64,000 nt of DNA from an uncultured Eubacteriales bacterium (GCA_934491515.1 CAKSTF010000003.1:81151-145150), one strand, 5' to 3'. Counted from the first letter of the stretch, positions 40,453 to 50,711 are shown. Notes: generated by a model not told the origin, from the letters alone. Made by a program: numbers and translations.

Positions 40453-42561
40453 TTACATTATGCTGTAATTCACTACAAGCGCCGCAAATACAATGGATAC
40501 CATTGAAAGCAGTTTTATAAGAATGTTGATAGCAGGACCGGAAGTGTCCTTAAAGGGGTCGCCTACGGTATCGCCCACAACTGCCGCTTTGTGATTGTCG
40601 CTGCCCTTGCCGCCGAAGTTTCCGGCTTCAATATACTTCTTAGCGTTATCCCAGGCGCCGCCTGCATTGGACATATATATAGCAAGCAGGAATCCGGTTG
40701 CCGTAGCGCCTGCAAGCAGACCTACAACCGCCTGATAGCCAAGCACCAGACCGACAGCCACGGGAACTACGATTGCAATTATGGTGGGAAGTATCATCTC
40801 GCGAAGTGACGCTTTTGTGCAAAGGTCAACGCAGGTTTCGTAATCGGGGTCTGCCTTGCCTTCCATAATGCCTTTGATTTCCCTGAACTGACGGCGTACT
40901 TCTTTTACTATGGACTGTGCCGCTTTACCAACGGATTCCATGGTAAGCGCCGCGAATATAAACGGCAGGCACGCGCCTATGAAAAGACCGACAAGAACCT
41001 TAGGCTCCATTATGTTGAATACCGAAACGGTTTCGGTGCCTTCCTTGGCAACCTCTTTTACCTTGTCTATGTAAGAGGCGATAAGAGCCAGTGCCGTAAG
41101 CGCCGCAGAACCGATAGCAAAACCCTTGCCGGTAGCAGCGGTAGTGTTTCCGAGCGAATCAAGCGCGTCCGTTCTGCGCCTTACTTCGGGATCAAGACCT
41201 GCCATTTCGGCAATGCCGCCGGCGTTATCGGCAACAGGGCCGTATGCGTCGGTAGCAAGCGTTATACCAAGTGTGGAAAGCATACCCACAGCGGCAAGCG
41301 CTATGCCGTAAAGGCCGTATGTGGAATTTGTATCTTTAAGTCCGCCTGCAGTAAAGTAAGCAACAAGTATGCAGACAGCAATTATTATTATCGGAAGCGC
41401 GGTAGAAAGCATACCGAGACCCAAACCGCCGATTATAAGGGTTGCGGAACCGGTTTCCGATTTAGCCGCAAGTTTTCTTGTAGGCTTATAGGAATCGGAA
41501 GTGAAATACTCGGTAGCCTGACCGATGAACACGCCTGCCAAAAGTCCCGCAAGTATTGAGAAGTAGAAACCTATGTACTTAAAATTGCCTATATCGCCTG
41601 CAAGGCAGAGATTCACAAGAGGAAGCGCAATCAGCGCAATGGCAATCGCGCCGAAATTAGTTCCTCTTGAAAGACTGCGAAGCAGATTTTTCTGCGTTGC
41701 GTCCTCTTTGGTTCTTACAAAGAAAGTGCCTACTATTGAACATATAATACCGACTGCCGCAAGCGCCATCGGAAGCGCCATACCCTCAAATCCGCCGAAA
41801 GCGACAACGCCCAACGCGCAGCTTGAAGTTATGGAACCTACATAAGATTCGTAAAGGTCAGCGCCCATACCGGCAACGTCGCCTACGTTATCACCAACGT
41901 TATCGGCAATAGCGGCAGGATTTCGCGGATCGTCTTCGGGGATGCCTGCTTCAACCTTGCCTACAAGGTCGGCGCCTACATCGGCAGCCTTTGTAAACAC
42001 GCCGCCGCCCACACGCGCAAACAGCGCCATAGAAGAAGCGCCCATACCGAAAGTAAGCATTGCAGAGGTTATTTCCTGCGCGTTGCACTTGAACGCGTAC
42101 TTCAAAAGCGAAAACCAGATCGAAACGTCAAGAAGGCCAAGGCCCACAACCGTAAAGCCCATTACCGAACCTGCGCCGAAAGCAACGCGAAGTCCCTTAT
42201 TAAGGCCGGATATACAGGCGTTTGCCGTTCTTGCATTTGAAGAGGTGGCAATAGTCATGCCTACAAATCCGGAAAGTCCCGAGAAAAATCCGCCGGTTAA
42301 AAACGCAAACGGCACATACCATGTAAGCAAATTAAAGTATGCCATTGCGCCGAGCACGACAAACATAACCGCAAAGAATACCGAAACTACCGTGTACTGG
42401 CGTTTAAGATAAGCCTTTGCACCCTTTTTGATGGAAGATGAAATCTTCTTCATAAGCGGCGTGCCTTCGGAAAAACCAAGCACCCGTTTTGCCGAAACAA
42501 AGGCAAAAATAAGTGCCGCAACAGCGCCTGCCAAGGTAAAAATTACAATGTTGTTTACCAT
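40453..42561 (-). CDS. hppA: K+-dependent membrane-bound ion-translocating pyrophosphatase
   Basis: A 702-residue integral membrane pump with about 16 helices that couples PPi hydrolysis to H+ or Na+ transport. The catalytic site DVGADLVGKVEAGIPEDDPR (about 190-209) is followed by DNVGDNVGDVAGMGADLYES. In DSLGNTTAATGKG, the Ala where K+-independent enzymes have Lys (GNTTKA) marks a K+-dependent enzyme; many of these pump Na+. The start is the ATG at 42561, with AAAGGAG upstream, rather than an earlier in-frame codon. It is a single-gene unit with a good promoter. Confidence 0.94.
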   Translation of the reverse strand: MVNNIVIFTLAGAVAALIFAFVSAKRVLGFSEGTPLMKKISSSIKKGAKAYLKRQYTVVSVFFAVMFVVLGAMAYFNLLTWYVPFAFLTGGFFSGLSGFVGMTIATSSNARTANACISGLNKGLRVAFGAGSVMGFTVVGLGLLDVSIWFSLLKYAFKCNAQEITSAMLTFGMGASSMALFARVGGGVFTKAADVGADLVGKVEAGIPEDDPRNPAAIADNVGDNVGDVAGMGADLYESYVGSITSSCALGVVAFGGFEGMALPMALAAVGIICSIVGTFFVRTKEDATQKNLLRSLSRGTNFGAIAIALIALPLVNLCLAGDIGNFKYIGFYFSILAGLLAGVFIGQATEYFTSDSYKPTRKLAAKSETGSATLIIGGLGLGMLSTALPIIIIAVCILVAYFTAGGLKDTNSTYGLYGIALAAVGMLSTLGITLATDAYGPVADNAGGIAEMAGLDPEVRRRTDALDSLGNTTAATGKGFAIGSAALTALALIASYIDKVKEVAKEGTETVSVFNIMEPKVLVGLFIGACLPFIFAALTMESVGKAAQSIVKEVRRQFREIKGIMEGKADPDYETCVDLCTKASLREMILPTIIAIVVPVAVGLVLGYQAVVGLLAGATATGFLLAIYMSNAGGAWDNAKKYIEAGNFGGKGSDNHKAAVVGDTVGDPFKDTSGPAINILIKLLSMVSIVFAALVVNYSIM

Positions 42562-42610
42562 TCTGACTGTAACTCCTTTTAAATAACTTCCTTTAAAAAA
42601 GACATAACAC

Positions 42611-42646
42611 CTATGCAATAAAGGGAATTTGCTTGAATTTGCATAG
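42611..42646 (-). promoter_or_regulatory. Hairpin in the hppA 5' leader
   Basis: CTATGCAA (42611-42618) and TTGCATAG (42639-42646) form a perfect 8-bp stem with a 20-base loop, inside the roughly 90-base leader. No known riboswitch pattern is recognised. Confidence 0.4.
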
Positions 42647-42658
42647 ATGATAATGTGT

Positions 42659-42688
42659 ATTATACAATGATGACTTCAGAAATGTCAA
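42659..42688 (-). promoter_or_regulatory. Sigma-A promoter of hppA
   Basis: On the minus strand TTGACA (42688-42683) and TATAAT (42664-42659) have an 18-base spacer, giving a leader of about 90 bases. Confidence 0.75.
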
Positions 42689-42718
42689 CAGCGCAGATTT
42701 TTTTGGTATAACACACAC

Positions 42719-42750
42719 TAACCGTTATAACTCAAGAATTATAACGGTTA
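42719..42750. repeat. Perfect 12-bp inverted repeat upstream of the hppA promoter
   Basis: TAACCGTTATAA (42719-42730) and TTATAACGGTTA (42739-42750) are separated by 8 bases. It lies 31 bases upstream of the hppA -35 box, with no T-run beside it on either strand, so it looks more like a protein-binding site than a terminator. The rest of 42751-42877 is AT-rich and holds only a weak CCGC/GCGG hairpin (about 42780-42802). Confidence 0.55.
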
Positions 42751-42877
42751 TAGTTATCAAAACCCTATTTTTTAGGATTTTCCGCGTGGTTATGCGGTTT
42801 TTTGCCTGTTTGTTAAAACATAAACATTATATTTACAAACTTAATTTCAAATTATCAAACGGCAAAATATTCAAATT

Positions 42878-43180
42878 TTATATTTCATAATCCATACAGG
42901 TACGCACTGCGGTATAGGGGCGCACCTTAGTATTTGCAACTTCCACGTGAAGCGGATTTGCGGAATACCCTTTAAGCGCGGCAAAATCGGTAAAAGTGCA
43001 GTCAAGCATAACATCCGCGTTTGAAGTGGGCAGCGGATTTGTATTTACCTGAATGTTTACAAGGCCGTCTATTTTTCCTGCAAGGCCTTCAAGTCCGCGC
43101 TTTATTCCGTTTTTTATGCCGGCTTTTTCGATATCGTTTAGTTCCTTTTTAAGCTGCCACAAAATAATATGTTTTACCAT
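42878..43180 (-). CDS. Dabb-domain (stress-responsive A/B barrel) protein
   Basis: A 100-residue protein starting MVKHIILWQLK, with a central NADVMLDCTFTDFAALKGY and PLHVEVANTKVRPYTAVRTC. This is the ferredoxin-like dimeric A/B barrel (Dabb) signature. Such proteins bind small molecules or stabilise partners, and the role here is unknown. It lies 71 bases after rpoC and may be read from the rpoBC promoter, since no clear terminator separates them. Confidence 0.85.
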   Translation of the reverse strand: MVKHIILWQLKKELNDIEKAGIKNGIKRGLEGLAGKIDGLVNIQVNTNPLPTSNADVMLDCTFTDFAALKGYSANPLHVEVANTKVRPYTAVRTCMDYEI

Positions 43181-43251
43181 AAAACCACTTCCCTTTTAAA
43201 TTTTTTAATCAGCAGGACCGAAACCGCAAAACGGTTTCGGTCCTGTTTTAA

Positions 43252-46200
43252 TTATTCTGCCGATGCGTCGGTAGGATTGATCTCCTCGACCTTCATACCC
43301 GTACCTGCGGGAATGAGCTGACCGATGATAACGTTTTCCTTGAGTCCGAACAGCGGGTCTTCCTTGCCCTTTATGGCAGCCTCTGTGAGAACACGCGTGG
43401 TTTCCTGGAAGGAAGCCGCGGACATAAAGGATTCGGTAGCAAGAGAGGCCTTGGTAATACCGAGCAGCGTTGTCTTGTAAGTTGCTTTGGTAAGACCCTC
43501 TTCGCCTGCGTCTATACGCGCCTGAACTGCGGCATTTGCGTCCGCAATTTCTTTATATTCGTAACTCGTGCCCTGCAAAAGGTCGGTAGAGCCGGGATCG
43601 GTAACGCGCAGTTTGCGCATCATCTGGCGGATTATTATTTCAATATGCTTATCGTTGATATCAACACCCTGTGTACGGTAAGCATTCTGAATTTCGGCAA
43701 TGATATATTCTTCAACCGCCTCGGGGCCCTGCGCTTCAAGTATATCCTGCGGATATTTAGCGCCGGGAACAAGCATATCTCCTGCCTTTACTTCGTCGCC
43801 CGTGGATACGAGCACCCTTGAGCCGTAAGGAATGGTTACCTTTTCTTCTTCAAGCGTTTCGGGGTTGGTGATTATTATAACATTGCTCTTCTTTTCTTCC
43901 GCGATACGAACGGTGCCGTTGATTTTGGCGATAAGTCCGCATCTCTTGGGACGTCTTGCTTCAAACAGTTCTTCAACACGGGGAAGACCCTGTGTGATAT
44001 CTTCGGTAGAAGCGATACCGCCCGTGTGGAAGGTACGCATCGTAAGCTGCGTGCCGGGTTCGCCTATGGACTGCGCCGCAACTATGCCGACCGCTTCGCC
44101 CACGGTAACCGGCTTATTGGTAGCAAGGTTTACACCGTAGCACTTGCGGCATACGCCGTGGTGGCTGTGGCACTTGAGGTTGGAGCGTATTTCTATACGT
44201 TCAATGCCTGCGTCAACAATACGTTTGGCGTCTTCCTTGGTCATCATGTGCTCGTTATCGCAAAGCACTTCGCCTGTTTCGGGATGAACTGCCGGATGCA
44301 GCAGATATCTGCCCACAAGACGTTCTTCCAGAGTTTCAAGAACGTGGTTGCCGTCCTTAATATCGAACACCCAAAGACCTTCGTCCGTGCCGCAATCGTT
44401 TTCTCTTACTATAACGTCCTGCGAAACGTCAACAAGACGACGGGTAAGATAACCCGAGTCTGCAGTACGCAAAGCCGTATCGGCAAGACCCTTACGGGCG
44501 CCGCGGGAGGAAATAAAGTATTCAAGTACGTTAAGTCCCTCACGGTAGTTGGCACGGATAGGAACTTCGATAACCTTACCCGCGGTATTCGCGATAAGTC
44601 CGCGCATACCTGCCAACTGACGGATCTGGCTCATGGAGCCACGGGCGCCGGAGTCCGCCATCATAAAGATGGGGTTAAATTCGTCAAGGTTGCCCTTAAG
44701 TGCATCGGCAACGTCTTCGGTTGCCTTATTCCAGATATTTATAACCTGAGTGCTGCGCTCGGTATTGCTTATGATACCGCGGCGGTAGAACTTAGAAACC
44801 TCGTCGATCTGCTTTTCGGCATCGGCAATAATTTCTTTCTTTGCTTCAGGTATAACAGCATCGATAACGGCAACGGTAATAGCACCCTTTGTAGAATACT
44901 TAAAGCCCGTAGCCTTAATGTTATCAAGCACTATTGAAGATTTGCTTGTTCCGTGCAGGTCTATGCAGCGTTCGATAATTTTACCAAGCTGCTTTTTGCC
45001 GACCTTATTCTGGATTATATCCTCGTTGGAAGCGATTGTAACGGCATTCTCGTCTTTAAGCGAGAAGGTCCATTCAAGATCAAGCGCATGGCGTTTGTTG
45101 CTTCTGTCCACAAAGCCGAGGTCCTGCGGAATCGACTCGTTAAAGATTATAAATCCTACCGTACACCACACAAGACCGTGATTACCGTTTTCGTCCTCCA
45201 TACGCACACGAATCGGAGCGTGGAGACCGATAATACCGTCGTTATACGCCATTATTGCTTCGTTCTTATCACGGAAAATCTTGTTTGTTCCGGGTTCGTC
45301 CGCCTTAACAAGAGTAAGGTAATACGAACCGAGAACCATATCCTGTGTAGGAACGGCAACGGGCTTACCGTCGGACGGTTTAAGCAGGTTGTTTGCCGCA
45401 AGCATAAGGAAGCGTGCTTCCGCCTGAGCCTCCGCCGAAAGCGGAATATGAATAGCCATCTGGTCGCCGTCGAAGTCGGCGTTGTAAGCGGTACAAACAA
45501 GCGGATGAAGTTTAAGCGCTTTGCCTTCAACAAGCACCGGTTCAAACGCCTGGATACCGAGACGGTGAAGTGTGGGCGCACGGTTGAGAAGAACGGGATG
45601 TTCCTTGATTACAAGTTCAAGTGCGTCCCAAACTTCTGTAGAAGCGCGTTCCACCATTTTTCTTGCGGTTTTTATGTTTGTAACCGATTTTGTTTCAACA
45701 AGGCGTTTCATTACGAACGGCTTGAAGAGTTCAAGCGCCATTTCCTTAGGAACGCCGCACTGATACATTTTAAGTTCCGGTCCTACAACGATAACCGAAC
45801 GGCCCGAATAGTCAACACGTTTACCGAGAAGGTTCTGACGGAAACGGCCCTGCTTACCTTTGAGCATATCCGAAAGGGATTTAAGCGCACGGTTGTTGGG
45901 TCCGGTTACGGGCTTGCCGCGTCTGCCGTTGTCGATAAGTGCGTCAACCGCTTCCTGGAGCATTCTCTTTTCGTTTCTTACGATTATATCGGGCGCGCCG
46001 AGTTCAAGAAGTCTTTTAAGACGGTTATTACGGTTAATAACCCTTCTGTAAAGGTCGTTAAGGTCGCTGGTGGCAAATCTGCCGCCGTCCAGCTGAACCA
46101 TAGGACGCAAATCGGGCGGTATTACCGGAATAACGTCAAGTATCATCCACTCGGGACGGTTGCCCGACTGGCGGAATGCCTCTAAAACTTCAAGACGCTT

Positions 46201-46824
46201 TAAAATGCGCACGCGTTTCTGACCGCCTGCGTTTTCAAGTTCCTCACGCAGTTCGTTGCAGCTTTTTTCAAGATCTATTTCGCAAAGAAGTTTCTTGATG
46301 GCTTCTGCGCCCATTCCGGCTTCAAAGTCATCTTCATACTTTTCGCGCATCTCGTTATACTGCTTTTCGTTGAGCAATTGCTTCTTCTCAAGCGGAGTGT
46401 CGCCGGGGTCGGTAACTATATACTGTGAGAAATAAAGAACATGCTCAAGCGCTTTCGGGGATATATCAAGCACAAGACCCATTCTTGAAGGGATAGTCTT
46501 GAAATACCATATATGAGATACGGGCGCTGCAAGTTCAATTGTGCCCATGCGTTCGCGGCGAACCTTTGAACGGGTTATCTCAACGCCGCAGCGTTCACAT
46601 ATCTTGCCCTTATAGCGAATACGTTTGTATTTTCCGCAGTGACATTCCCAGTCCTTCGTGGGTCCGAAAATGCGCTCGCAGAAAAGGCCGCCCTGTTCGG
46701 GCTTTAAGGTGCGGTAGTTAATGGTTTCGGGCTTAATTACCTCACCGTGGGACCAGCTTCTGATTTTATCGGGAGAAGCAAGACCTATCTTTATTGATTG
46801 AAATTCCAATTCGTTATCAGCCAT
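43252..46824 (-). CDS. rpoC: DNA-directed RNA polymerase subunit beta'
   Basis: A 1190-residue subunit. The N-terminal zinc finger CHCGKYKRIRYKGKICERCG (about 60-79), the catalytic AYNADFDGDQMAIH, the second zinc site (CHSHHGVCRKCYG), and the trigger-loop region TLTMRTFHTGGIA-like sequence are all in order. The length is normal for Firmicutes. It starts 16 bases after rpoB, with GGAGGGAAA in front. It is not followed by rpsL, rpsG or fusA, as in most genomes, but by a Dabb gene. Confidence 0.97.
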   Translation of the reverse strand: MADNELEFQSIKIGLASPDKIRSWSHGEVIKPETINYRTLKPEQGGLFCERIFGPTKDWECHCGKYKRIRYKGKICERCGVEITRSKVRRERMGTIELAAPVSHIWYFKTIPSRMGLVLDISPKALEHVLYFSQYIVTDPGDTPLEKKQLLNEKQYNEMREKYEDDFEAGMGAEAIKKLLCEIDLEKSCNELREELENAGGQKRVRILKRLEVLEAFRQSGNRPEWMILDVIPVIPPDLRPMVQLDGGRFATSDLNDLYRRVINRNNRLKRLLELGAPDIIVRNEKRMLQEAVDALIDNGRRGKPVTGPNNRALKSLSDMLKGKQGRFRQNLLGKRVDYSGRSVIVVGPELKMYQCGVPKEMALELFKPFVMKRLVETKSVTNIKTARKMVERASTEVWDALELVIKEHPVLLNRAPTLHRLGIQAFEPVLVEGKALKLHPLVCTAYNADFDGDQMAIHIPLSAEAQAEARFLMLAANNLLKPSDGKPVAVPTQDMVLGSYYLTLVKADEPGTNKIFRDKNEAIMAYNDGIIGLHAPIRVRMEDENGNHGLVWCTVGFIIFNESIPQDLGFVDRSNKRHALDLEWTFSLKDENAVTIASNEDIIQNKVGKKQLGKIIERCIDLHGTSKSSIVLDNIKATGFKYSTKGAITVAVIDAVIPEAKKEIIADAEKQIDEVSKFYRRGIISNTERSTQVINIWNKATEDVADALKGNLDEFNPIFMMADSGARGSMSQIRQLAGMRGLIANTAGKVIEVPIRANYREGLNVLEYFISSRGARKGLADTALRTADSGYLTRRLVDVSQDVIVRENDCGTDEGLWVFDIKDGNHVLETLEERLVGRYLLHPAVHPETGEVLCDNEHMMTKEDAKRIVDAGIERIEIRSNLKCHSHHGVCRKCYGVNLATNKPVTVGEAVGIVAAQSIGEPGTQLTMRTFHTGGIASTEDITQGLPRVEELFEARRPKRCGLIAKINGTVRIAEEKKSNVIIITNPETLEEEKVTIPYGSRVLVSTGDEVKAGDMLVPGAKYPQDILEAQGPEAVEEYIIAEIQNAYRTQGVDINDKHIEIIIRQMMRKLRVTDPGSTDLLQGTSYEYKEIADANAAVQARIDAGEEGLTKATYKTTLLGITKASLATESFMSAASFQETTRVLTEAAIKGKEDPLFGLKENVIIGQLIPAGTGMKVEEINPTDASAE

Positions 46825-46840
46825 TCAAGTTTCCCTCCGA

Positions 46841-49800
46841 TTATTCATTGTCCTGCGGCTCTTCGGATTCTTCAATTATATCCTCGCCGTTTTCATCCTG
46901 CAAAGCGTAACCTTCGCTTGCAAGTTCGTCATCTATAAGTTTTGCGTCGCCCATTTCGGAAGTTTCGGGTGCGGAAAGACCGATATCGTCATCCTCATCG
47001 AAATTCTGTTTAAGATCGACCTCAAAACCGTCCTTATCAAGAACGCTTACGTCAAGCGACAGCGACTGAAGTTCTTTTATAAGAACCTTGAAGGATTCGG
47101 GTATGCCCGCCTTCGGAACGTTCTGTCCCTTTACTATCGCTTCGTAGGTCTTTACACGTCCTACAACGTCGTCCGACTTAACGGTAAGTATTTCCTGCAG
47201 CGTATATGCCGCGCCGTAAGCCTCCAGCGCCCAAACTTCCATTTCACCGAAACGCTGACCGCCGAACTGGGCTTTACCGCCCAAAGGCTGCTGTGTAACA
47301 AGCGAGTAGGGGCCTGTTGAACGTGCGTGGATCTTATCGTCTACAAGGTGATGCAGTTTAAGATAATACATATAACCAACGGTTACGCGGTTATCAAACG
47401 GTTCGCCCGTTCTGCCATCGTACAGCTGAACCTTACCGTCTTCGGGCAGACCCGCCATTTTGAAACATTCCCTGATGTCCGCTTCGTGAGCACCGTCAAA
47501 TACCGGTGTTGCGATATTCCAGCCGAGCGCCTTTGCGGCGTAACCCAAGTGAACTTCAAGTACCTGACCGATGTTCATACGGGAAGGAACACCCAGGGGA
47601 TTTAATACTATATCAAGCGGAGTGCCGTCCGGAAGGAAAGGCATATCCTCGCTCGGGAGTATGCGTGAAACAACACCCTTGTTACCGTGACGGCCCGCCA
47701 TTTTATCGCCGACGGAAATCTTACGCTTCTGTGCTATATAGCAGCGAACCACAACGTTTACGCCGGGGCTGAGTTCGGAAGAATTTTCGCGGGTGAATAC
47801 CTTAACGTCAACAATCGTGCCGTATTCGCCGTGCGGAACGCGCAGCGAAGTATCCCTTACTTCCCTTGCCTTTTCACCGAAAATGGCGCGCAGCAGGCGC
47901 TCTTCCGCGGTAAGTTCGGTCTCTCCCTTAGGTGTTACCTTACCTACAAGTATGTCGCCGGCTTTAACCTCGGCACCGATACGGATAATGCCGCGCTCGT
48001 CAAGGTCTTTAAGCGCGTCCTCGCCTACGTTCGGTATATCGCGAGTAATTTCTTCGGGTCCGAGTTTTGTATCGCGGGATTCTATTTCATATTCTTCTAT
48101 ATGAATGGAAGTGTAAACATCGTCCCTTACAAGGCGTTCGTTAAGAAGTACAGCGTCCTCGTAGTTGTAACCTTCCCAGGTCATAAAGCCGATAAGTGCG
48201 TTGCGACCGAGCGATATTTCGCCGTTGCTGGTGGCGGGACCGTCGGCAATAACTTCTCTTTCTTTAACCTTTTCGCCTACGGATACTATCGGCTTCTGGT
48301 TAATACAGGTGCCGTGGTTGGAACGCAGGAATTTGATAAGGTTATACTCGTCTATTTCGCCGCCCTTGGCGCGTATCTTTATAACATCGGCGCTTACATA
48401 CACAACGGTGCCCGCGCGTTTTGCAAGAACAACAACGCCTGAGTCGATCGCCGCCTTGTATTCCATACCGGTCGCAACGATCGGGTTTTCGGGCTTAAGA
48501 AGCGGAACTGCCTGCTTCTGCATGTTCGAACCCATGAGCGCACGGTTGGTATCGTCGTTTTCAAGGAATGGTATCATTGCCGTTGCAACGGATACTACCA
48601 TCTTAGGTGAAACGTCCATAAAGTCGGCACGCGAGGCTTCAATCTCCTGGAACTCATCGCGGTAACGAACGTTTACCTTCTTTTTAATGAAGTGACCTTT
48701 TTCGTCAAGGGGTTCGTTAGCCTGAGCAACATAGTAATCGTCCTCTTCGTCGGCTGTCATATAAACAACGTCGGAAAGTACCCTGCCGGTCTTTTTGTCA
48801 ACGCGGCGGAAAGGCGCTTCGATAAAGCCGTATTTATTTATTCTCGCATAGGTTGCAAGATAGGAAATAAGACCGATGTTAGGACCTTCGGGCGTTTCGA
48901 TAGGACACATACGACCGTAGTGGGTGTAGTGAACGTCACGAACTTCGAAGGACGCGCGGTCTCTTGACAAACCGCCGGGACCGAGTGCCGAAAGACGGCG
49001 CTTATGAGTAAGCTCGGAAAGCGGATTCGTCTGATCCATGAACTGTGAAAGCGGGGAGGAACCGAAAAATTCCTTAATAGCCGCCACAACAGGCCTTATG
49101 TTTATGAGTGACTGCGGAGTGATGTTTTCGGTGTCCTGCGACTGCAGGGTCATCTTTTCGCGAACAACGCGCTCCATACGGGAAAAACCGATGCGGAACT
49201 GATTCTGCAGAAGTTCGCCCACGCTTCTTATGCGGCGGTTGCCCAAATGGTCGATATCGTCAACCGTGCCCACATCGTGGGGAAGACCGAGGAAATAGTT
49301 TACGCTTGCAAAAATATCGTCAAGCGTTATATGATTCGGGATAAGAACTGCGGCAGAGTCAATAAGCGCCTGCTTTATATCCTCTTTATTTGTGTTTTCC
49401 GCGAGAATTTCCTTTAAAACCGAAAGGCTTACCTTTTCGTTTACGCCTTCTTTTTCGAGTTCTTCAAGTTCTTCTTCGGTAAAATCTACGAAGTATTTAA
49501 GATCTACCATACCGTTGGTAAGAACCTTTACTTCGCTTACCTTGCCTTCAATATCGGTAACGTTCAGATAAGCCTCGTTCACACCCTTGCTTTCAAGCAT
49601 ATCTGCAAGTTCGCGGCTTACGGAAGTTCCCGCATCGGCAAGTATTTCGCCCGTTTCGGGATCGGCCACGGGACGGGAAAGCACCTTGCCCCTTATTCTT
49701 GCGGCAAGGCTTAACTTTTTATTGTACTTGTATCTGCCCACGCGCGAAAGATCATACCTGTGGGTGTCAAAGAAAAGCTGTTCAAGATAAGCCTTCGCAC

Positions 49801-50551
49801 CCTCGATTGTAACAGGCTCGCTGGGACGGAGTTTTTTGTAAACCTCTACAAGCGCGTCGTCCTGAGATTTTGTTTCGTCTATCTCAAGGGTGATGGCAAG
49901 ACGCTCGTCATCGCCCAGAAGTTCCCTTATCTGCTGATTCGTGGAAACGCCGAGAGCACGTACAAACGTTGTAATCGGAAGTTTGCGGTTCTTATCAATA
50001 CGCACATAAAGCACGTCGTTAAGACCTGTCTCATACTCAAGCCAGGCGCCGCGGTTGGGGATTATCTGCGAAGCAACCAGTTTTTTACCTGTTTTTTCGT
50101 CAACCTTTTCATCGTCAAAATAAACGCCGGGTGAACGTACCAACTGCGATACAACCGCACGTTCCGCACCGTTTATAACAAATGTGCCGGATTCGGTCAT
50201 AAGGGGGAAGTCACCCATAAAGACTTCGCTTTCCTTGATTTCGCCGGTCTCGTTGTTGAGAAGTCTGGCTGTTACACGCAGGGGAGCCGCGTATGTCGTG
50301 TCACGCGCTTTACATTCGGTAACATCGTACTTCGGCTGCTCGTCAAGGCGGTAATCAACAAAGCTCAGCACCAAATTTCCGCTGTAGTCGGTTATCGAGG
50401 ACATATCCTTGAAAACTTCCATAAGCCCTTCGGTTACGAACCATTTGTACGAATCCTTCTGAATTTCAATGAGGTTAGGCATATCGATGACTTCATTGAT
50501 CTTGGAGAAGGTCATTCGAGTGTTTTTACCCATTTGAACAGGTTTAACCAT
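46841..50551 (-). CDS. rpoB: DNA-directed RNA polymerase subunit beta
   Basis: A subunit of about 1236 residues. Landmarks are MPNLIEIQKDSYKWF near the start, the rifampicin region FFGSSPLSQFMDQTNPLSEL then THKRRLSALGPGG, GRHGNKGVVS, and KAQFGGQRFGEMEVWALEAYG near the end. The rifampicin-site residues look wild type. I prefer the ATG at 50551 (MVKPVQMGKN, as in relatives, with GGAG nine bases before it); the ATG at 50566, with AGGAG 13 bases before it, is an alternative. No rplJ or rplL lies upstream. Confidence 0.96.
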   Translation of the reverse strand: MVKPVQMGKNTRMTFSKINEVIDMPNLIEIQKDSYKWFVTEGLMEVFKDMSSITDYSGNLVLSFVDYRLDEQPKYDVTECKARDTTYAAPLRVTARLLNNETGEIKESEVFMGDFPLMTESGTFVINGAERAVVSQLVRSPGVYFDDEKVDEKTGKKLVASQIIPNRGAWLEYETGLNDVLYVRIDKNRKLPITTFVRALGVSTNQQIRELLGDDERLAITLEIDETKSQDDALVEVYKKLRPSEPVTIEGAKAYLEQLFFDTHRYDLSRVGRYKYNKKLSLAARIRGKVLSRPVADPETGEILADAGTSVSRELADMLESKGVNEAYLNVTDIEGKVSEVKVLTNGMVDLKYFVDFTEEELEELEKEGVNEKVSLSVLKEILAENTNKEDIKQALIDSAAVLIPNHITLDDIFASVNYFLGLPHDVGTVDDIDHLGNRRIRSVGELLQNQFRIGFSRMERVVREKMTLQSQDTENITPQSLINIRPVVAAIKEFFGSSPLSQFMDQTNPLSELTHKRRLSALGPGGLSRDRASFEVRDVHYTHYGRMCPIETPEGPNIGLISYLATYARINKYGFIEAPFRRVDKKTGRVLSDVVYMTADEEDDYYVAQANEPLDEKGHFIKKKVNVRYRDEFQEIEASRADFMDVSPKMVVSVATAMIPFLENDDTNRALMGSNMQKQAVPLLKPENPIVATGMEYKAAIDSGVVVLAKRAGTVVYVSADVIKIRAKGGEIDEYNLIKFLRSNHGTCINQKPIVSVGEKVKEREVIADGPATSNGEISLGRNALIGFMTWEGYNYEDAVLLNERLVRDDVYTSIHIEEYEIESRDTKLGPEEITRDIPNVGEDALKDLDERGIIRIGAEVKAGDILVGKVTPKGETELTAEERLLRAIFGEKAREVRDTSLRVPHGEYGTIVDVKVFTRENSSELSPGVNVVVRCYIAQKRKISVGDKMAGRHGNKGVVSRILPSEDMPFLPDGTPLDIVLNPLGVPSRMNIGQVLEVHLGYAAKALGWNIATPVFDGAHEADIRECFKMAGLPEDGKVQLYDGRTGEPFDNRVTVGYMYYLKLHHLVDDKIHARSTGPYSLVTQQPLGGKAQFGGQRFGEMEVWALEAYGAAYTLQEILTVKSDDVVGRVKTYEAIVKGQNVPKAGIPESFKVLIKELQSLSLDVSVLDKDGFEVDLKQNFDEDDDIGLSAPETSEMGDAKLIDDELASEGYALQDENGEDIIEESEEPQDNE

Positions 50552-50710
50552 TGCCGTTTGCTCCATAGGTTTAGAATCACTCCTAATTTTAATTTGCGGC
50601 CGCGCCGCGTTTTCGACAAAGTTGTTGGATTTTTTACATCTTTCTGTCCTCCGCACAAGGACTGTTTTCAAAAAAAGGCGCAAAATACCCCATCATCGTT
50701 AGTAATGATT
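50552..50710 (-). promoter_or_regulatory. rpoB 5' leader (about 150 bases)
   Basis: From the predicted start near 50705 to the rpoB start, this stretch holds no gene. It contains a GGAGG site (minus strand) followed seven bases later by ATG immediately followed by TAA (about 50638-50633), a start-stop element. It also holds a GC-rich palindromic GCGGCCGC patch. No L10-type or other known leader was recognised. Confidence 0.5.
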
Positions 50711-50711
50711 T

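Noticed and set aside
42780..42802. CCGC/GCGG hairpin with six Ts as a plus-strand terminator
   Set aside because: Only a 4-bp stem with an 8-base loop and no plus-strand gene upstream.
44953..46185. 410-codon plus-strand frame inside rpoC
   Set aside because: rpoC is certain here, and the antisense frame shows no domain; it comes from codon bias of the real gene.
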